This document shows, piece by piece, positions 1 to 8,211 of a stretch of DNA of 64,000 bases; within the stretch, counting starts at the first letter, position 1, and the number at the start of each line of letters is the position of its first letter. The DNA comes from VFMC01 sp040398525. Its GTDB lineage: Bacteria > Actinomycetota > Acidimicrobiia > Acidimicrobiales > Ilumatobacteraceae. The stretch covers positions 1 to 64,000 of the forward strand of contig JBBATY010000002.1 in the NCBI GenBank assembly GCA_040398525.1, given 5' to 3'. The position numbers and the translations under genes were made by a program. Below the pieces are notes generated by a model. The model saw nothing but the letters and a program-made list of their open reading frames with translations, did not search any database and had not been told where the DNA came from.

Positions 1-158
1 TCGACTTCGGCTGCGTGTGGATCAACACCCACATCCCGCTCGTCGCCGAGATGCCCCACGGCGGCTACAAGAAGTCCGGCTACGGCAAGGACCTGTCGTC
101 GTACGGCTTCGAGGACTACACCCGTATCAAGCACGTGATGGCCAACCTCGGCAGCTGA
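1..158 (+). CDS. aldehyde dehydrogenase, C-terminal fragment (gamma-aminobutyraldehyde dehydrogenase-like)
   Basis: This is the last 51 residues of an NAD(P)-dependent aldehyde dehydrogenase; the gene starts before the window and its reading frame begins at base 3. The fragment contains the conserved C-terminal block with VWINTH, the EMPHGGYKKSGYGKD segment and the terminal GFEDYTRIKHVM. This matches the aminobutyraldehyde/betaine-aldehyde branch (PatD/YdcW type) better than other ALDHs. Those enzymes oxidise 4-aminobutanal, the product of putrescine deamination, to GABA. The polyamine ABC transporter and the amine oxidase that follow on the same strand support this reading. The exact substrate is inferred from the tail and the context, because the catalytic Cys and Glu lie outside the window. 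Confidence 0.8.
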   Translation, partial: DFGCVWINTHIPLVAEMPHGGYKKSGYGKDLSSYGFEDYTRIKHVMANLGS

Positions 159-279
159 GCGGCCGTCGGGTCGCCCGATGTGTTAGAACAACAGCACCGA
201 TCCGTCGACGATGACGGCCGGTGACGGGATCCGACCGAACCGACGGTGCGCCGTCGGCCACGACCTGGGGGAGACAGCG

Positions 280-1431
280 GTGGCCCAGCCTGCATCGAGT
301 GGTGCGGCTTCAGGAGCACGTGGCAGCGTCGAGCTGTCGGGTGTGACCAAGCGCTTCGGCAGCATGGTGGCCGTCGACCACCTCGACCTCGTCGTCGAGC
401 CGGGTGAGTTCCTGTCACTGCTCGGCCCGAGCGGCTGCGGCAAGACCACGACGCTGCGCATGCTCGCCGGCTTCGAGCAGCCCGACGAGGGCTTCATCCG
501 CATCAGCGGCGAGTACGTGCAGGGTGTGCCGCCGTACAAGCGCGACGTGAACACGGTCTTCCAGGCCTACGCCCTGTTCCCGCACATGACCGTCGCCGAG
601 AACGTCGCCTACGGCCTACGCCAGAAGGGTGTGCCCAAGGTCGAGATCGCCGCCCGGGTGGCCGAGGCACTCGACATGGTGAAGATGACCAAGCTGGCCG
701 AGCGCAAGCCGCGCCAGATGTCGGGCGGCCAGCAGCAGCGTGTCGCGGTCGCCCGTGCGCTGGTCAACCGGCCCAGCGTGCTGCTGCTCGACGAACCGCT
801 CGGAGCGCTCGATCGCAAGCTGCGCGAGGAGATGCAGATCGAGCTCAAGCTGCTGCAGAGCCGGCTGGGCATCACGTTCATCTTCGTCACCCACGACCAG
901 GAAGAGGCGATGAGCATGAGCGACCGGATCGCCATCATGCTCGAAGGCCACATCGAGCAGCTCGCCGACCCGGAGACGGTGTACGAGCGCCCCGCGTCGG
1001 CCTTCGTCGCCGGGTTCATCGGCCGCAACAACTTCTGGACCGGTACTGCCACTGCCGATGGGGTCAGCGCCGACGATGGCACCGTGTTCGTGGTGTCGAA
1101 GCCAGAAGAGAAGGTTCCTCCTGGGCAGGCTGCGCTTGCGGCGATCCGCCCCGAGAGCCTCGTTCTGCAGGCGAGCGATCCCGGGACGAGCACGAACGTC
1201 GTTGCCGGCCAGGTCGCCGGGGTGTCGCACTTCGGTGATGTGCTGCAGTACGTGGTGCGCACCTCGAGCCGAACGATCCTCGTGCTCACCCCTCGTACTC
1301 ATGCGGTGCGCCTGCACGTCGGTGACCCGGTGTGGGCCACCTGGAGCGCCGACGACGTCTACATGTTCTCCGCCGCACAGGCGGATCTCGTGCTCGAGGA
1401 GCCCGCCCACGCAGGGGCTGTCGACGAATGA
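280..1431 (+). CDS. potA: spermidine/putrescine ABC transporter ATP-binding protein
   Basis: This is the cytoplasmic ATPase that powers polyamine import. Walker A (GPSGCGKTT) lies near residue 49, the Q-loop follows, the signature MSGGQQQRVA is near 147, Walker B (LLLDEPLGALD) is near 168 and the H-loop is FVTHDQEEA. A C-terminal TOBE-type region runs from about residue 290. I prefer the GTG at 280, which follows a GGGGGAG ribosome-binding sequence by about six bases. An ATG at 211 is in frame, but the 23 extra residues do not resemble the family. At 383 residues it has the normal PotA/CysA-type length. It is the first gene of a potA-potD-potBC set and follows the aldehyde dehydrogenase by about 120 bases. 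Confidence 0.9.
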   Translation: MAQPASSGAASGARGSVELSGVTKRFGSMVAVDHLDLVVEPGEFLSLLGPSGCGKTTTLRMLAGFEQPDEGFIRISGEYVQGVPPYKRDVNTVFQAYALFPHMTVAENVAYGLRQKGVPKVEIAARVAEALDMVKMTKLAERKPRQMSGGQQQRVAVARALVNRPSVLLLDEPLGALDRKLREEMQIELKLLQSRLGITFIFVTHDQEEAMSMSDRIAIMLEGHIEQLADPETVYERPASAFVAGFIGRNNFWTGTATADGVSADDGTVFVVSKPEEKVPPGQAALAAIRPESLVLQASDPGTSTNVVAGQVAGVSHFGDVLQYVVRTSSRTILVLTPRTHAVRLHVGDPVWATWSADDVYMFSAAQADLVLEEPAHAGAVDE

Positions 1432-1435
1432 CCCC

Positions 1436-1450
1436 CCTGCCTCCGGCAGG
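1436..1450 (+). other. small hairpin in the potA-potD gap
   Basis: CCTGCC and GGCAGG form a six-base-pair stem with a three-base loop, five bases after the potA stop codon and about 64 bases before potD. No T-run follows, so it is a weak terminator at best. It could protect or separate the potA and potD messages, since binding proteins are usually made in excess over the ATPase. Confidence 0.3.
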
Positions 1451-1513
1451 CATCTCGAGCCTGCACCACCACCATGTCCTGACCACCGTGAACAACACCA
1501 GGGGAGATACCCA

Positions 1514-2764
1514 ATGACCACTCCGAACCAGCCTCTTCGCATGCTCGCCCCGACGAGCTTCCGGCATGCCTTGTCGCGTCGAGCCCTGCTCCAGGTCGGC
1601 GGCGCTGCCGCCGGCATGGCGATCATCGCCGCATGCGGTGGCGACGACGAGGGTGGCGGCACGGCGACCGAGACCACGGCTGCCGGCGGTGGCGGTGGCG
1701 GTAGCTCCGAGCTCCTCAGCCAGTACAGCAACGTGGTGAACAAGGCGAGCGGGCAGCTCGCCATGTTCACCTGGGGCGACTACAACGACCCGGAGATCAT
1801 CGGCGCCCTCGCCGAGTCGACCATCGGCGTGACGATGAAGGTCGACTACTACCCGAGCAACGAGGACCTGATCACCAAGCTGTCGGCATCGGGCTCGTCG
1901 AGCGGCTTCGACATCGTCGTGCCCACCGGCCCGTACATCCCGCAGATGGTGCAGAAGGGCCTGCTGCAGAAGCTCGACCAGGCTCTGCTGCCGAACATCG
2001 TCAACGTCGACCCGATCTACCTGGGCCGCGCGTGGGACCCGAACAACGAGTACAGCGTCTGCAAGAACTGGGGCTCGACCGGCTGGTTCTACGACAAGAC
2101 GAAGATCACCAAGCCGATCAACACCTGGGCCGACTTCCTCGACGCGTGCATGACCGAAGGCAGCGGTGCCTGTTCGGTGCTCGACACCGCCCCGAACCTT
2201 GCGGGCATGTACTTCTGGGCCAACGGCATCGACTGGACCACCGAGAAGGCCGAGGACCTCGACGCGTGCGAGGACTTCTTGGTCAACAAGCTCGCCACGC
2301 ACATCAAGGCGTTCGACAGTTACCCGTCGACTGCTCTGGCGGAGGGGCAGTACGCCTTGTCGGCCGCATGGAACGGTGACGCCCGTCAGGCCTACAACCG
2401 CATCGCCGACGCCGGCGGCAACCCCGAAGATTGGGTGTGGGGCCTCGGGGCTCCGGCCACCGAGCTGTGGATGGACACCTACACCATCCCCACCGGTGCG
2501 CCGAACGCGGAAGCCGCGCACGCCTGGATCAACTGGCTGCTCACGCCGGAGGTCTCGATCAAGGACCTGCTCTACCACGGCTACCACAGCGGCATGAAGG
2601 ACATCGACAAGCTGATGGCCGAGCTGGCGCCCGACGCACCTCGCCCGGAGATGATCTTCTTCACCGCCGACCAGGTGGCCACCATGCAGACCGGTGCCGT
2701 CAACAGCGCTCAGGACCGCCTGGTCGAGATCTACGACAAGGTGAAGGCCAAGGCCGCCGGCTGA
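1514..2764 (+). CDS. potD: polyamine ABC transporter substrate-binding lipoprotein
   Basis: This is the extracytoplasmic binding protein that presents spermidine or putrescine to the permease. The N-terminus has a twin-arginine-like SRRALLQVGG stretch at residues 21-30, a hydrophobic run, and a lipobox IIAAC with the lipidated Cys at 41. A Gly/Thr-rich linker follows. The mature part has the PotD/PotF-type fold signature: LAMFTWGDYNDPEII at its start, a W-rich centre (NWGSTGWFYD) and a C-terminal helix ending in KVKAKAAG. The ATG at 1514 follows GGGGAG at 1501-1506. At 416 residues it is slightly longer than the E. coli proteins, mainly because of the linker. Its stop is five bases from the permease start. 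Confidence 0.9.
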   Translation: MTTPNQPLRMLAPTSFRHALSRRALLQVGGAAAGMAIIAACGGDDEGGGTATETTAAGGGGGGSSELLSQYSNVVNKASGQLAMFTWGDYNDPEIIGALAESTIGVTMKVDYYPSNEDLITKLSASGSSSGFDIVVPTGPYIPQMVQKGLLQKLDQALLPNIVNVDPIYLGRAWDPNNEYSVCKNWGSTGWFYDKTKITKPINTWADFLDACMTEGSGACSVLDTAPNLAGMYFWANGIDWTTEKAEDLDACEDFLVNKLATHIKAFDSYPSTALAEGQYALSAAWNGDARQAYNRIADAGGNPEDWVWGLGAPATELWMDTYTIPTGAPNAEAAHAWINWLLTPEVSIKDLLYHGYHSGMKDIDKLMAELAPDAPRPEMIFFTADQVATMQTGAVNSAQDRLVEIYDKVKAKAAG

Positions 2765-2769
2765 CAGCC

Positions 2770-4800
2770 GTGACTGCCGCTGCACCTGCTCCGTCGCGAC
2801 GTGGATGGCGAGGCCCCTCATGGGGTCTCGCCATCCCGTCGTTCGTCTGGTACGCCCTGTTCTTCGTCGCGCCGATCGCGATCATCGTCCTGTACTCGTT
2901 CGGCGCGAAGGACTCGACCAAGTTGGTGCCGGTCGACCTGTCGTCGCTCGGCTTCGACAACTACCGCGAGGTGTTCTCGGAGCTGTTCTTCGACGTGTTC
3001 CGAGCCACGCTCGAGATCGCTGTCTTCGCCACGCTGCTGTGTCTGCTCGTGGGCTTCCCGGTCGCGTACTTCCTGGCGTTCAAGGTGAGCGCGCGTTGGC
3101 GGGGGATCCTGCTCGCCGCGGTCATCGTGCCGAGCTTCACCAGCTTCCTGATGCGCACGATCGCCTGGCGCATCCCGCTGGCGCCGAACGGTGAGCTGTC
3201 GAGGTGGCTGCAGGACATCGGCGTGCTCGACGGGCCGATCGACGTGCTTTACACGCGCACGGCGGTGTTCCTGGCGATCGTCTACAACTACGTGGGCTTC
3301 ATGATCCTGCCGATGTTCGTGGCGCTCGACCGCATCGACCCGGCGCTGCGCGAGGCGTCGAAGGACCTCGGCGCGAACCGACTGTCGACCTTCTTCTCGG
3401 TCACCATGCCGCTCGCCGGTCCGGGTGTGGCGGCGGGCGTGCTGCTCACCTTCATCCCGATGTGTGGCGACTACGTCACGGCCACCATCCTCGGGGGCAC
3501 CGACGGCTTCATGGTGGGGGCACTGATCGACAGCCAGTTCCGCGGCTCGCAGAACTGGCCGCAGGGCTCGGCGATGGCCGTGCTGATGATCATCATGGTG
3601 CTGCTGTCGCTGGCGGTGTTCTTCCTGGCGCTCAAGGCTGTGCGGGTGATCGCTGGTCTGGGTCGTCCGTTGGTCGACTGGTACCGCCGCGCCCGGGCCG
3701 AGCGGCAGGTCGCCAGGCCGAGCGGCCTTCCCGACCTGCTCCGCCCGGCACTGGTGGTCTGGACCGTGCTCGTGCTGGTGTTCTTGTTCGTGCCGATCCT
3801 GCTGGTGGTGCGCCACTCGTTCAACAACGGGCCGTCGTTCTCGATCTGGAGTGGCAGCTATAGCACCGTCTGGTGGGGAGGTGAGCCCGGACGCACGCCA
3901 TCGGGGCAACCGATGGTCGGGTTGTTCCGTTTTCCCGAGCTCGCCCCGGTGCTGGTGTCGTTCGTCGTGCTCATCGCCATCGGCATCGCTCTGCCGCGGG
4001 TGGTGGCCCGCATCACCGGCACGCGCAACCGGCATCTGTCGCGCTGGTCGTTCCCCGCAGCCATTGCGATCGCCGTCTTCCTCAACGGGTTCCGCACCGA
4101 CTGGTACCGCTCGATCTTCGAGCAGGCCGGAGTGGGCGACGGCCTCCGGGGCTCGTTCCTGGCCGCGTTCGGAGCGACGGTGGTCGCGGTGGTGCTCGGC
4201 GGCCTGTGCGGCATCGCCCTGGCTCGTCATCCGGGCCGGTGGAGCAAGGTGATGATGGCGTTGCTGTTCCTCATCCTGGTGACGCCGGAGATCATGGATG
4301 CCATCGCCCTGGCCGGATGGATGCAGCGTGTCGGTGGACCGTTCACCAACGATGTCCTCGGTGTGCCGTTCGGGATGATTCGTCTGTGGGTGGGGCAATC
4401 GCTCTATGCGAGCGCAGTGGTGACGCTCATCGTCCGCGCTCGCCTCGCCGGGGTCGACGAGTCGCTCGAAGAGGCAGCCGGCGATCTCGGTGCACCTCCT
4501 GGGCGTGCCTTCCGCCAGATCACCCTGCCGCTGATCTCCTCGGCGCTCATCGCCGGTGGTCTGCTGTCGTTCACGCTGTGCCTCGACAACACGATCATCT
4601 CGACACTGATCAGCGGTGCCTCGTCGACGTTCCCAGTGGCGCTCGTCAGCGCGACCAAGAGCGAGATCAAGCCGTTCTGGGCGGTCGGTGCCGTGGTGCT
4701 GTTCCTCCTCACCATGGCCCTGCTCGCGTTCCTGGCCAACGTGCTGCGCAAGTCGGGTGAGTCGTCGTCGCAGATCGCGGCCACCCTCACCGGTAGCTGA
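2770..4800 (+). CDS. fused PotB-PotC polyamine ABC permease with an internal insertion
   Basis: One 676-residue protein carries both permease halves that are normally separate PotB and PotC. The first half (about residues 15-290) has six predicted membrane segments and an EAA loop (EASKDLGA) near residue 195. The second half (from about 320) has a second EAA loop (EEAAGDLGA) near residue 567. Each loop docks on one PotA subunit. A linker rich in Arg and Ala joins the halves at roughly residues 295-318. In the PotC half, a block of about 70 residues (around 370-442) with two additional hydrophobic segments sits in what is usually a short external loop. The start is GTG at 2770, five bases after the potD stop. 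The frame is continuous, with no stop or frameshift at the junction. Confidence 0.85.
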   Translation: MTAAAPAPSRRGWRGPSWGLAIPSFVWYALFFVAPIAIIVLYSFGAKDSTKLVPVDLSSLGFDNYREVFSELFFDVFRATLEIAVFATLLCLLVGFPVAYFLAFKVSARWRGILLAAVIVPSFTSFLMRTIAWRIPLAPNGELSRWLQDIGVLDGPIDVLYTRTAVFLAIVYNYVGFMILPMFVALDRIDPALREASKDLGANRLSTFFSVTMPLAGPGVAAGVLLTFIPMCGDYVTATILGGTDGFMVGALIDSQFRGSQNWPQGSAMAVLMIIMVLLSLAVFFLALKAVRVIAGLGRPLVDWYRRARAERQVARPSGLPDLLRPALVVWTVLVLVFLFVPILLVVRHSFNNGPSFSIWSGSYSTVWWGGEPGRTPSGQPMVGLFRFPELAPVLVSFVVLIAIGIALPRVVARITGTRNRHLSRWSFPAAIAIAVFLNGFRTDWYRSIFEQAGVGDGLRGSFLAAFGATVVAVVLGGLCGIALARHPGRWSKVMMALLFLILVTPEIMDAIALAGWMQRVGGPFTNDVLGVPFGMIRLWVGQSLYASAVVTLIVRARLAGVDESLEEAAGDLGAPPGRAFRQITLPLISSALIAGGLLSFTLCLDNTIISTLISGASSTFPVALVSATKSEIKPFWAVGAVVLFLLTMALLAFLANVLRKSGESSSQIAATLTGS

Positions 4801-4814
4801 GGCGCAGCCTCGCC

Positions 4815-6149
4815 ATGAGGGTGCTCGTCGTCGGAGCTGGCTTGGCTGGGCTGTCGGCTGCAGCGCGCCTGCGCGCAGCGGAGGCCGAGGTGGAGGTGAT
4901 CGAGGCGAGCGAGCGCGTTGGTGGTCGGGCGCGCACGGTGCGCGACCGGTTCGTCGGCGGGCAGTACGTCGAGAGCGGCGCGGAGTGGGTCGATACCGAC
5001 CATCTGCGGATGCGGTCGCTGATGCAGCGGTACGGGATCGACGAGCTCGGTGAGGGCCAGCAGTGGACGATGATCCGGCGGATGCTGTTCGCCGACGGCC
5101 GGTTGCTCGACGGCGAGCAGGCGACCGCCCTGCAGCCCGGGCTGCTCGACGAGCTCGACCGCTACGAGGAGGCCTTCGAGGCGATCGCCGAGGGCATCGT
5201 CGACGCGTCGTCCCCCGAGCTCCATCCCGAGGCCGCTCACTACGACGCCCGATCGATGCAGGACGTCGCCGACGAGGCCGGCCTCCACGGCTTGTCGGCA
5301 CTGCTCGCCCGCCGGAACAGCCAGGGCGAGTTCGCCGAGGAGCAGTCCGGTGTCTCGTCGCTGTTCGTCGGCCAGCAGCGGGCATACATGCGCGAAATCG
5401 GTGCCGGTGAGGTGGTCCTCGCCCACCGGGTGAGTGGTGGTGTGAGTGGCATCGTCGAGCGCTACGCCGCCGACGTCGTCGAACAGCTCGGCCGGCCCAT
5501 CTCGTGCGGTGAGCAGCTGGTCGCGCTGTCGTGGCGTGGCGATGGGGTCGAGGCGCGCACGAACCGTCGCACGATCGTCGCCGACAGTGTCGTGCTCGCC
5601 TGCTCGCTGGTTGCGCTGCGCGGCGTGCAGTTCGAGCCGGGCCTGCCGACTCGGCTGGCCGAGGCGATCGCCGAGCTGGGCTACGGCGCGATCACCAAGA
5701 CGGCGTTGCAGTACCCGGCACGCGGGTGGCCCCCCGGCTACGCCAGCTGCGATCTTCGCTCCCAGCGCATCTACGAGCCGACCGCCGCTCAGCCGGGCGG
5801 AGTAGGCGTGCTGATGGCCTACACCGGCGGCGACGGCGGCCGTCGCCTGGCCGAGCTCGACGAGGAGGCGAGGATGCGCGTCGTTGCCGACGACATCGAG
5901 ACGATGTACCGACTCGGGGCCGAGCCAATCGGCGGGTTCTCGCAGGCGTGGAGCGCCGCACCCGGCTTCGGTGGTGCGTACGCCGTCTACCGGCCCGGTC
6001 AGGTGACTGCCTACTGGCGGGTGCTGCGCGAGCCGTGCGGACCGATTCACCTGGCCGGTGAGCACACTGCCACCTGGACCGGGTACATGGAGGGTGCGCT
6101 CGAGAGCGGCGAGCGTGCCGCCGACCGCATCCTCGGCGTCGTCGCCTGA
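4815..6149 (+). CDS. FAD-dependent amine oxidase
   Basis: This is a 444-residue flavoprotein of the monoamine/polyamine oxidase family. The N-terminal FAD-binding motif is VVGAGLAGLSAAARL, followed by an acidic residue and the ERVGGRARTV segment typical of the family. The C-terminal FAD contact is HLAGEHTATWTGYMEGAL. It would oxidise a primary or secondary amine to the aldehyde with release of hydrogen peroxide. It starts 14 bases after the permease stop, so it is probably the last gene of the polyamine unit and could feed the aldehyde dehydrogenase at the window start. The substrate (putrescine, spermidine or another amine) is inferred from context only. Confidence 0.85.
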   Translation: MRVLVVGAGLAGLSAAARLRAAEAEVEVIEASERVGGRARTVRDRFVGGQYVESGAEWVDTDHLRMRSLMQRYGIDELGEGQQWTMIRRMLFADGRLLDGEQATALQPGLLDELDRYEEAFEAIAEGIVDASSPELHPEAAHYDARSMQDVADEAGLHGLSALLARRNSQGEFAEEQSGVSSLFVGQQRAYMREIGAGEVVLAHRVSGGVSGIVERYAADVVEQLGRPISCGEQLVALSWRGDGVEARTNRRTIVADSVVLACSLVALRGVQFEPGLPTRLAEAIAELGYGAITKTALQYPARGWPPGYASCDLRSQRIYEPTAAQPGGVGVLMAYTGGDGGRRLAELDEEARMRVVADDIETMYRLGAEPIGGFSQAWSAAPGFGGAYAVYRPGQVTAYWRVLREPCGPIHLAGEHTATWTGYMEGALESGERAADRILGVVA

Positions 6150-6200
6150 CATGCGAGTCGGCCGACCCGGCCTACCCCGACGCCGACTAGGGTTCGACCC

Positions 6201-7112
6201 GTGGACGGGTCGGGAGAGTCGCTGGTCGATGGCGCGAGCCGGCGGATCGGGTCGCTGTCGTGCGGGCCGCTGTCGTTCGGGTGCTGGCGGTTCGTCGATG
6301 CCGATGTCGGTCGTGCGGCCGACCTGATCGAAGCTGCGCTCGACGCAGGGATGACCCTTGTCGACAACGCCGACGTCTACGGCCTCGACTGGGGTGGCAG
6401 CGGGTGGGGCACGTGCGAAGAGAACCTCGGTGCGGTGCTGGCGCATCGGCCGGGGCTGCGTGACCGCATGGTGCTGGCCACCAAGGGTGGGATCGTGCCC
6501 GGGGTGCCCTACGTGAGCGATCCGGGCTATCTGGTCGAGGCGTGCGAGGCGAGCCTCCGCCGGCTCGGCGTCGACCACGTCGAGCTCTACCAGGTGCACC
6601 GCCCCGACCTCTTCACCCACCCGGCGGCCGTTGCCGAGGCTCTCGCGAGTCTGCGCGAACGCGGTCTGGCCGCAGAGGTGGGGGTGTCGAACCACACGCC
6701 GTCGCAGGTGGCCGCGCTGCGAGCGCACCTGCCGTTCGCGCTTGCTGCGCACCAGTTCGAGATGTCGGCCGCCCGCGTGCAACCGCTGCGCGACGGCACG
6801 CTCGACCAGTGCACGGAGACCGGCCTCGCAGCCCTGGCCTGGAGCCCGTTGGCCGGTGGTCGTCTCGCCACGGGGGAGGGGCTGCCCGTTGAGCTGCTGT
6901 CCGTGCTCGACCGGCTCGCGGAGCGTGAGTCGGTCACTCGCGCTGCGGCCGCCGTGGCGTTCGTGCTTGCCCACCCGGCCCGACCGGTTGCGATCATCGG
7001 CACCCAGCGTCCGGAGCGCCTGGTCGAGCTCGCTGCCGCGACGCGCGTCCGTCTCGATCGGCGCGACCTCTACGAGTTGATCGTCGCCTCGGACGGTGTG
7101 CCGCTGCCATGA
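6201..7112 (+). CDS. aldo/keto reductase
   Basis: This is a 303-residue NAD(P)H-dependent TIM-barrel oxidoreductase. The catalytic tetrad is visible as Asp and Tyr in DNADVYG, Lys in ATKGG and His in QVHRPD. The late GTQRPERL segment matches the cofactor-binding end of the family. The start is GTG at 6201. A TAGGGT hexamer at 6188-6193 ends seven bases before it and no ribosome-binding sequence is present, so the message is probably leaderless. It runs in the same direction as the LLM-class oxidoreductase that follows 27 bases later. The physiological carbonyl substrate cannot be told from the sequence. Confidence 0.85.
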   Translation: MDGSGESLVDGASRRIGSLSCGPLSFGCWRFVDADVGRAADLIEAALDAGMTLVDNADVYGLDWGGSGWGTCEENLGAVLAHRPGLRDRMVLATKGGIVPGVPYVSDPGYLVEACEASLRRLGVDHVELYQVHRPDLFTHPAAVAEALASLRERGLAAEVGVSNHTPSQVAALRAHLPFALAAHQFEMSAARVQPLRDGTLDQCTETGLAALAWSPLAGGRLATGEGLPVELLSVLDRLAERESVTRAAAAVAFVLAHPARPVAIIGTQRPERLVELAAATRVRLDRRDLYELIVASDGVPLP

Positions 7113-7139
7113 GCGCGACCGCGACCACGAAGGTGCGGT

Positions 7140-8201
7140 GTGAGCACTCCGTGTGAGGTGAGCTGGTTCTCGGCGCTCTGCGACGACGATTACGCGCAGC
7201 TCGGTGTGGTCGACCCGGCGCTGCGCAGCTCGTGGCCGCACTGCAGCGACATCGTCGGTGCTGCCGAGCGGCTCGGCTACGACAACATCCTGCTGCCGTC
7301 GGGCTACTCGCTCGGCATCGATTCGGTGGCGTTCGCCGGCGGAGTGGCGGCGATCACCGAGCGGATCCGGCTGCTGGTGGCGGTGCGCTGCGGGGAGCTG
7401 TGGGTGCCGCAACTCGCCCGGCAGCTGGCCACGCTCGATCAGATGCTCGGGGGGCGACTCACCGTCAACATCATCTCGTCCGACCTGCCGGGCGAGTCCC
7501 TCGCTGGCCCGGCGCGCTACCAGCGCACACTCGAGACGATGCAGGCGCTGCGTGCCCTGCTCTCGGGTCAGCCCCTCGACGTCGACGGCGACTTCGTCCG
7601 CCTGCAGCTCGATCCGCCCCGGGTGCAGACCGTGTCGGGGCGATGCCCACCGTTGTACTTCGGAGGGCTGTCCGACGAGGCTCGCGAGGTCGCTGCGCAG
7701 CAGGCCGACGTCTACCTGATGTGGCCCGACACGATCGACGCCGTGGCGGCGACGATCGCCGATGTGCGCGCCCGAGCGGCTCGCCACGGCCGCACACTGC
7801 GCTTCGGCTACCGGGTGCACGTGGTGGTCCGCGACGCCGAGGCCGAGGCCCGCGCCGCTGCGGCGCACCTGATGGCCGCGGTCGACGACGCCGAAGGAGC
7901 GCGCATCCGTGCCCGGTCGCTCGACAGCGCGTCGGTCGGGGTGCGCCGCCAGGCCGAGCTGCGCGACGCCGCCGATCTCGACGGCTTCGTCGAGGACCAT
8001 CTCTGGACCGGCATCGGCCGAGCACGCAGTGGTTGCGGCGCAGCGATCGTCGGCGACCCGGACCAGGTGCTCGCGAAGCTCGAGCAGTACCGGGCGCTCG
8101 GCATCGATGCGTTCATCCTCTCGGGGTACCCGCACCTCGACGAGTGTGAGCGCTTCGGTCGCAGCGTGCTGTCCCGGCTCGATCACGGACCGCTGCACTA
8201 A
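7140..8201 (+). CDS. LLM-class flavin-dependent oxidoreductase (alkanesulfonate monooxygenase-like)
   Basis: This is a 353-residue luciferase-like TIM-barrel protein that would use reduced FMN and oxygen. The order of blocks follows SsuD-type enzymes: the N-terminal WFSALCD strand, AAERLGYDNILLPSG, the RLTVNIISSDLPGE segment that corresponds to the SsuD phosphate/flavin region, PPLYFGGLSDEA, and the late GDPDQVLAKLEQY. The start is GTG at 7140 with a GAAGG sequence just upstream. No sulfonate transporter or flavin reductase gene is adjacent, so alkanesulfonate is only one of several possible substrates. Together with the preceding reductase it may form a small two-gene unit. Confidence 0.8.
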   Translation: MSTPCEVSWFSALCDDDYAQLGVVDPALRSSWPHCSDIVGAAERLGYDNILLPSGYSLGIDSVAFAGGVAAITERIRLLVAVRCGELWVPQLARQLATLDQMLGGRLTVNIISSDLPGESLAGPARYQRTLETMQALRALLSGQPLDVDGDFVRLQLDPPRVQTVSGRCPPLYFGGLSDEAREVAAQQADVYLMWPDTIDAVAATIADVRARAARHGRTLRFGYRVHVVVRDAEAEARAAAAHLMAAVDDAEGARIRARSLDSASVGVRRQAELRDAADLDGFVEDHLWTGIGRARSGCGAAIVGDPDQVLAKLEQYRALGIDAFILSGYPHLDECERFGRSVLSRLDHGPLH

Positions 8202-8211
8202 CCTCGGCGCC

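Noticed and set aside
2818..5385. Open frame of 855 codons on the minus strand
   Set aside because: Shadow of potBC and the amine oxidase gene; the translation is low-complexity Arg/Gln/His.
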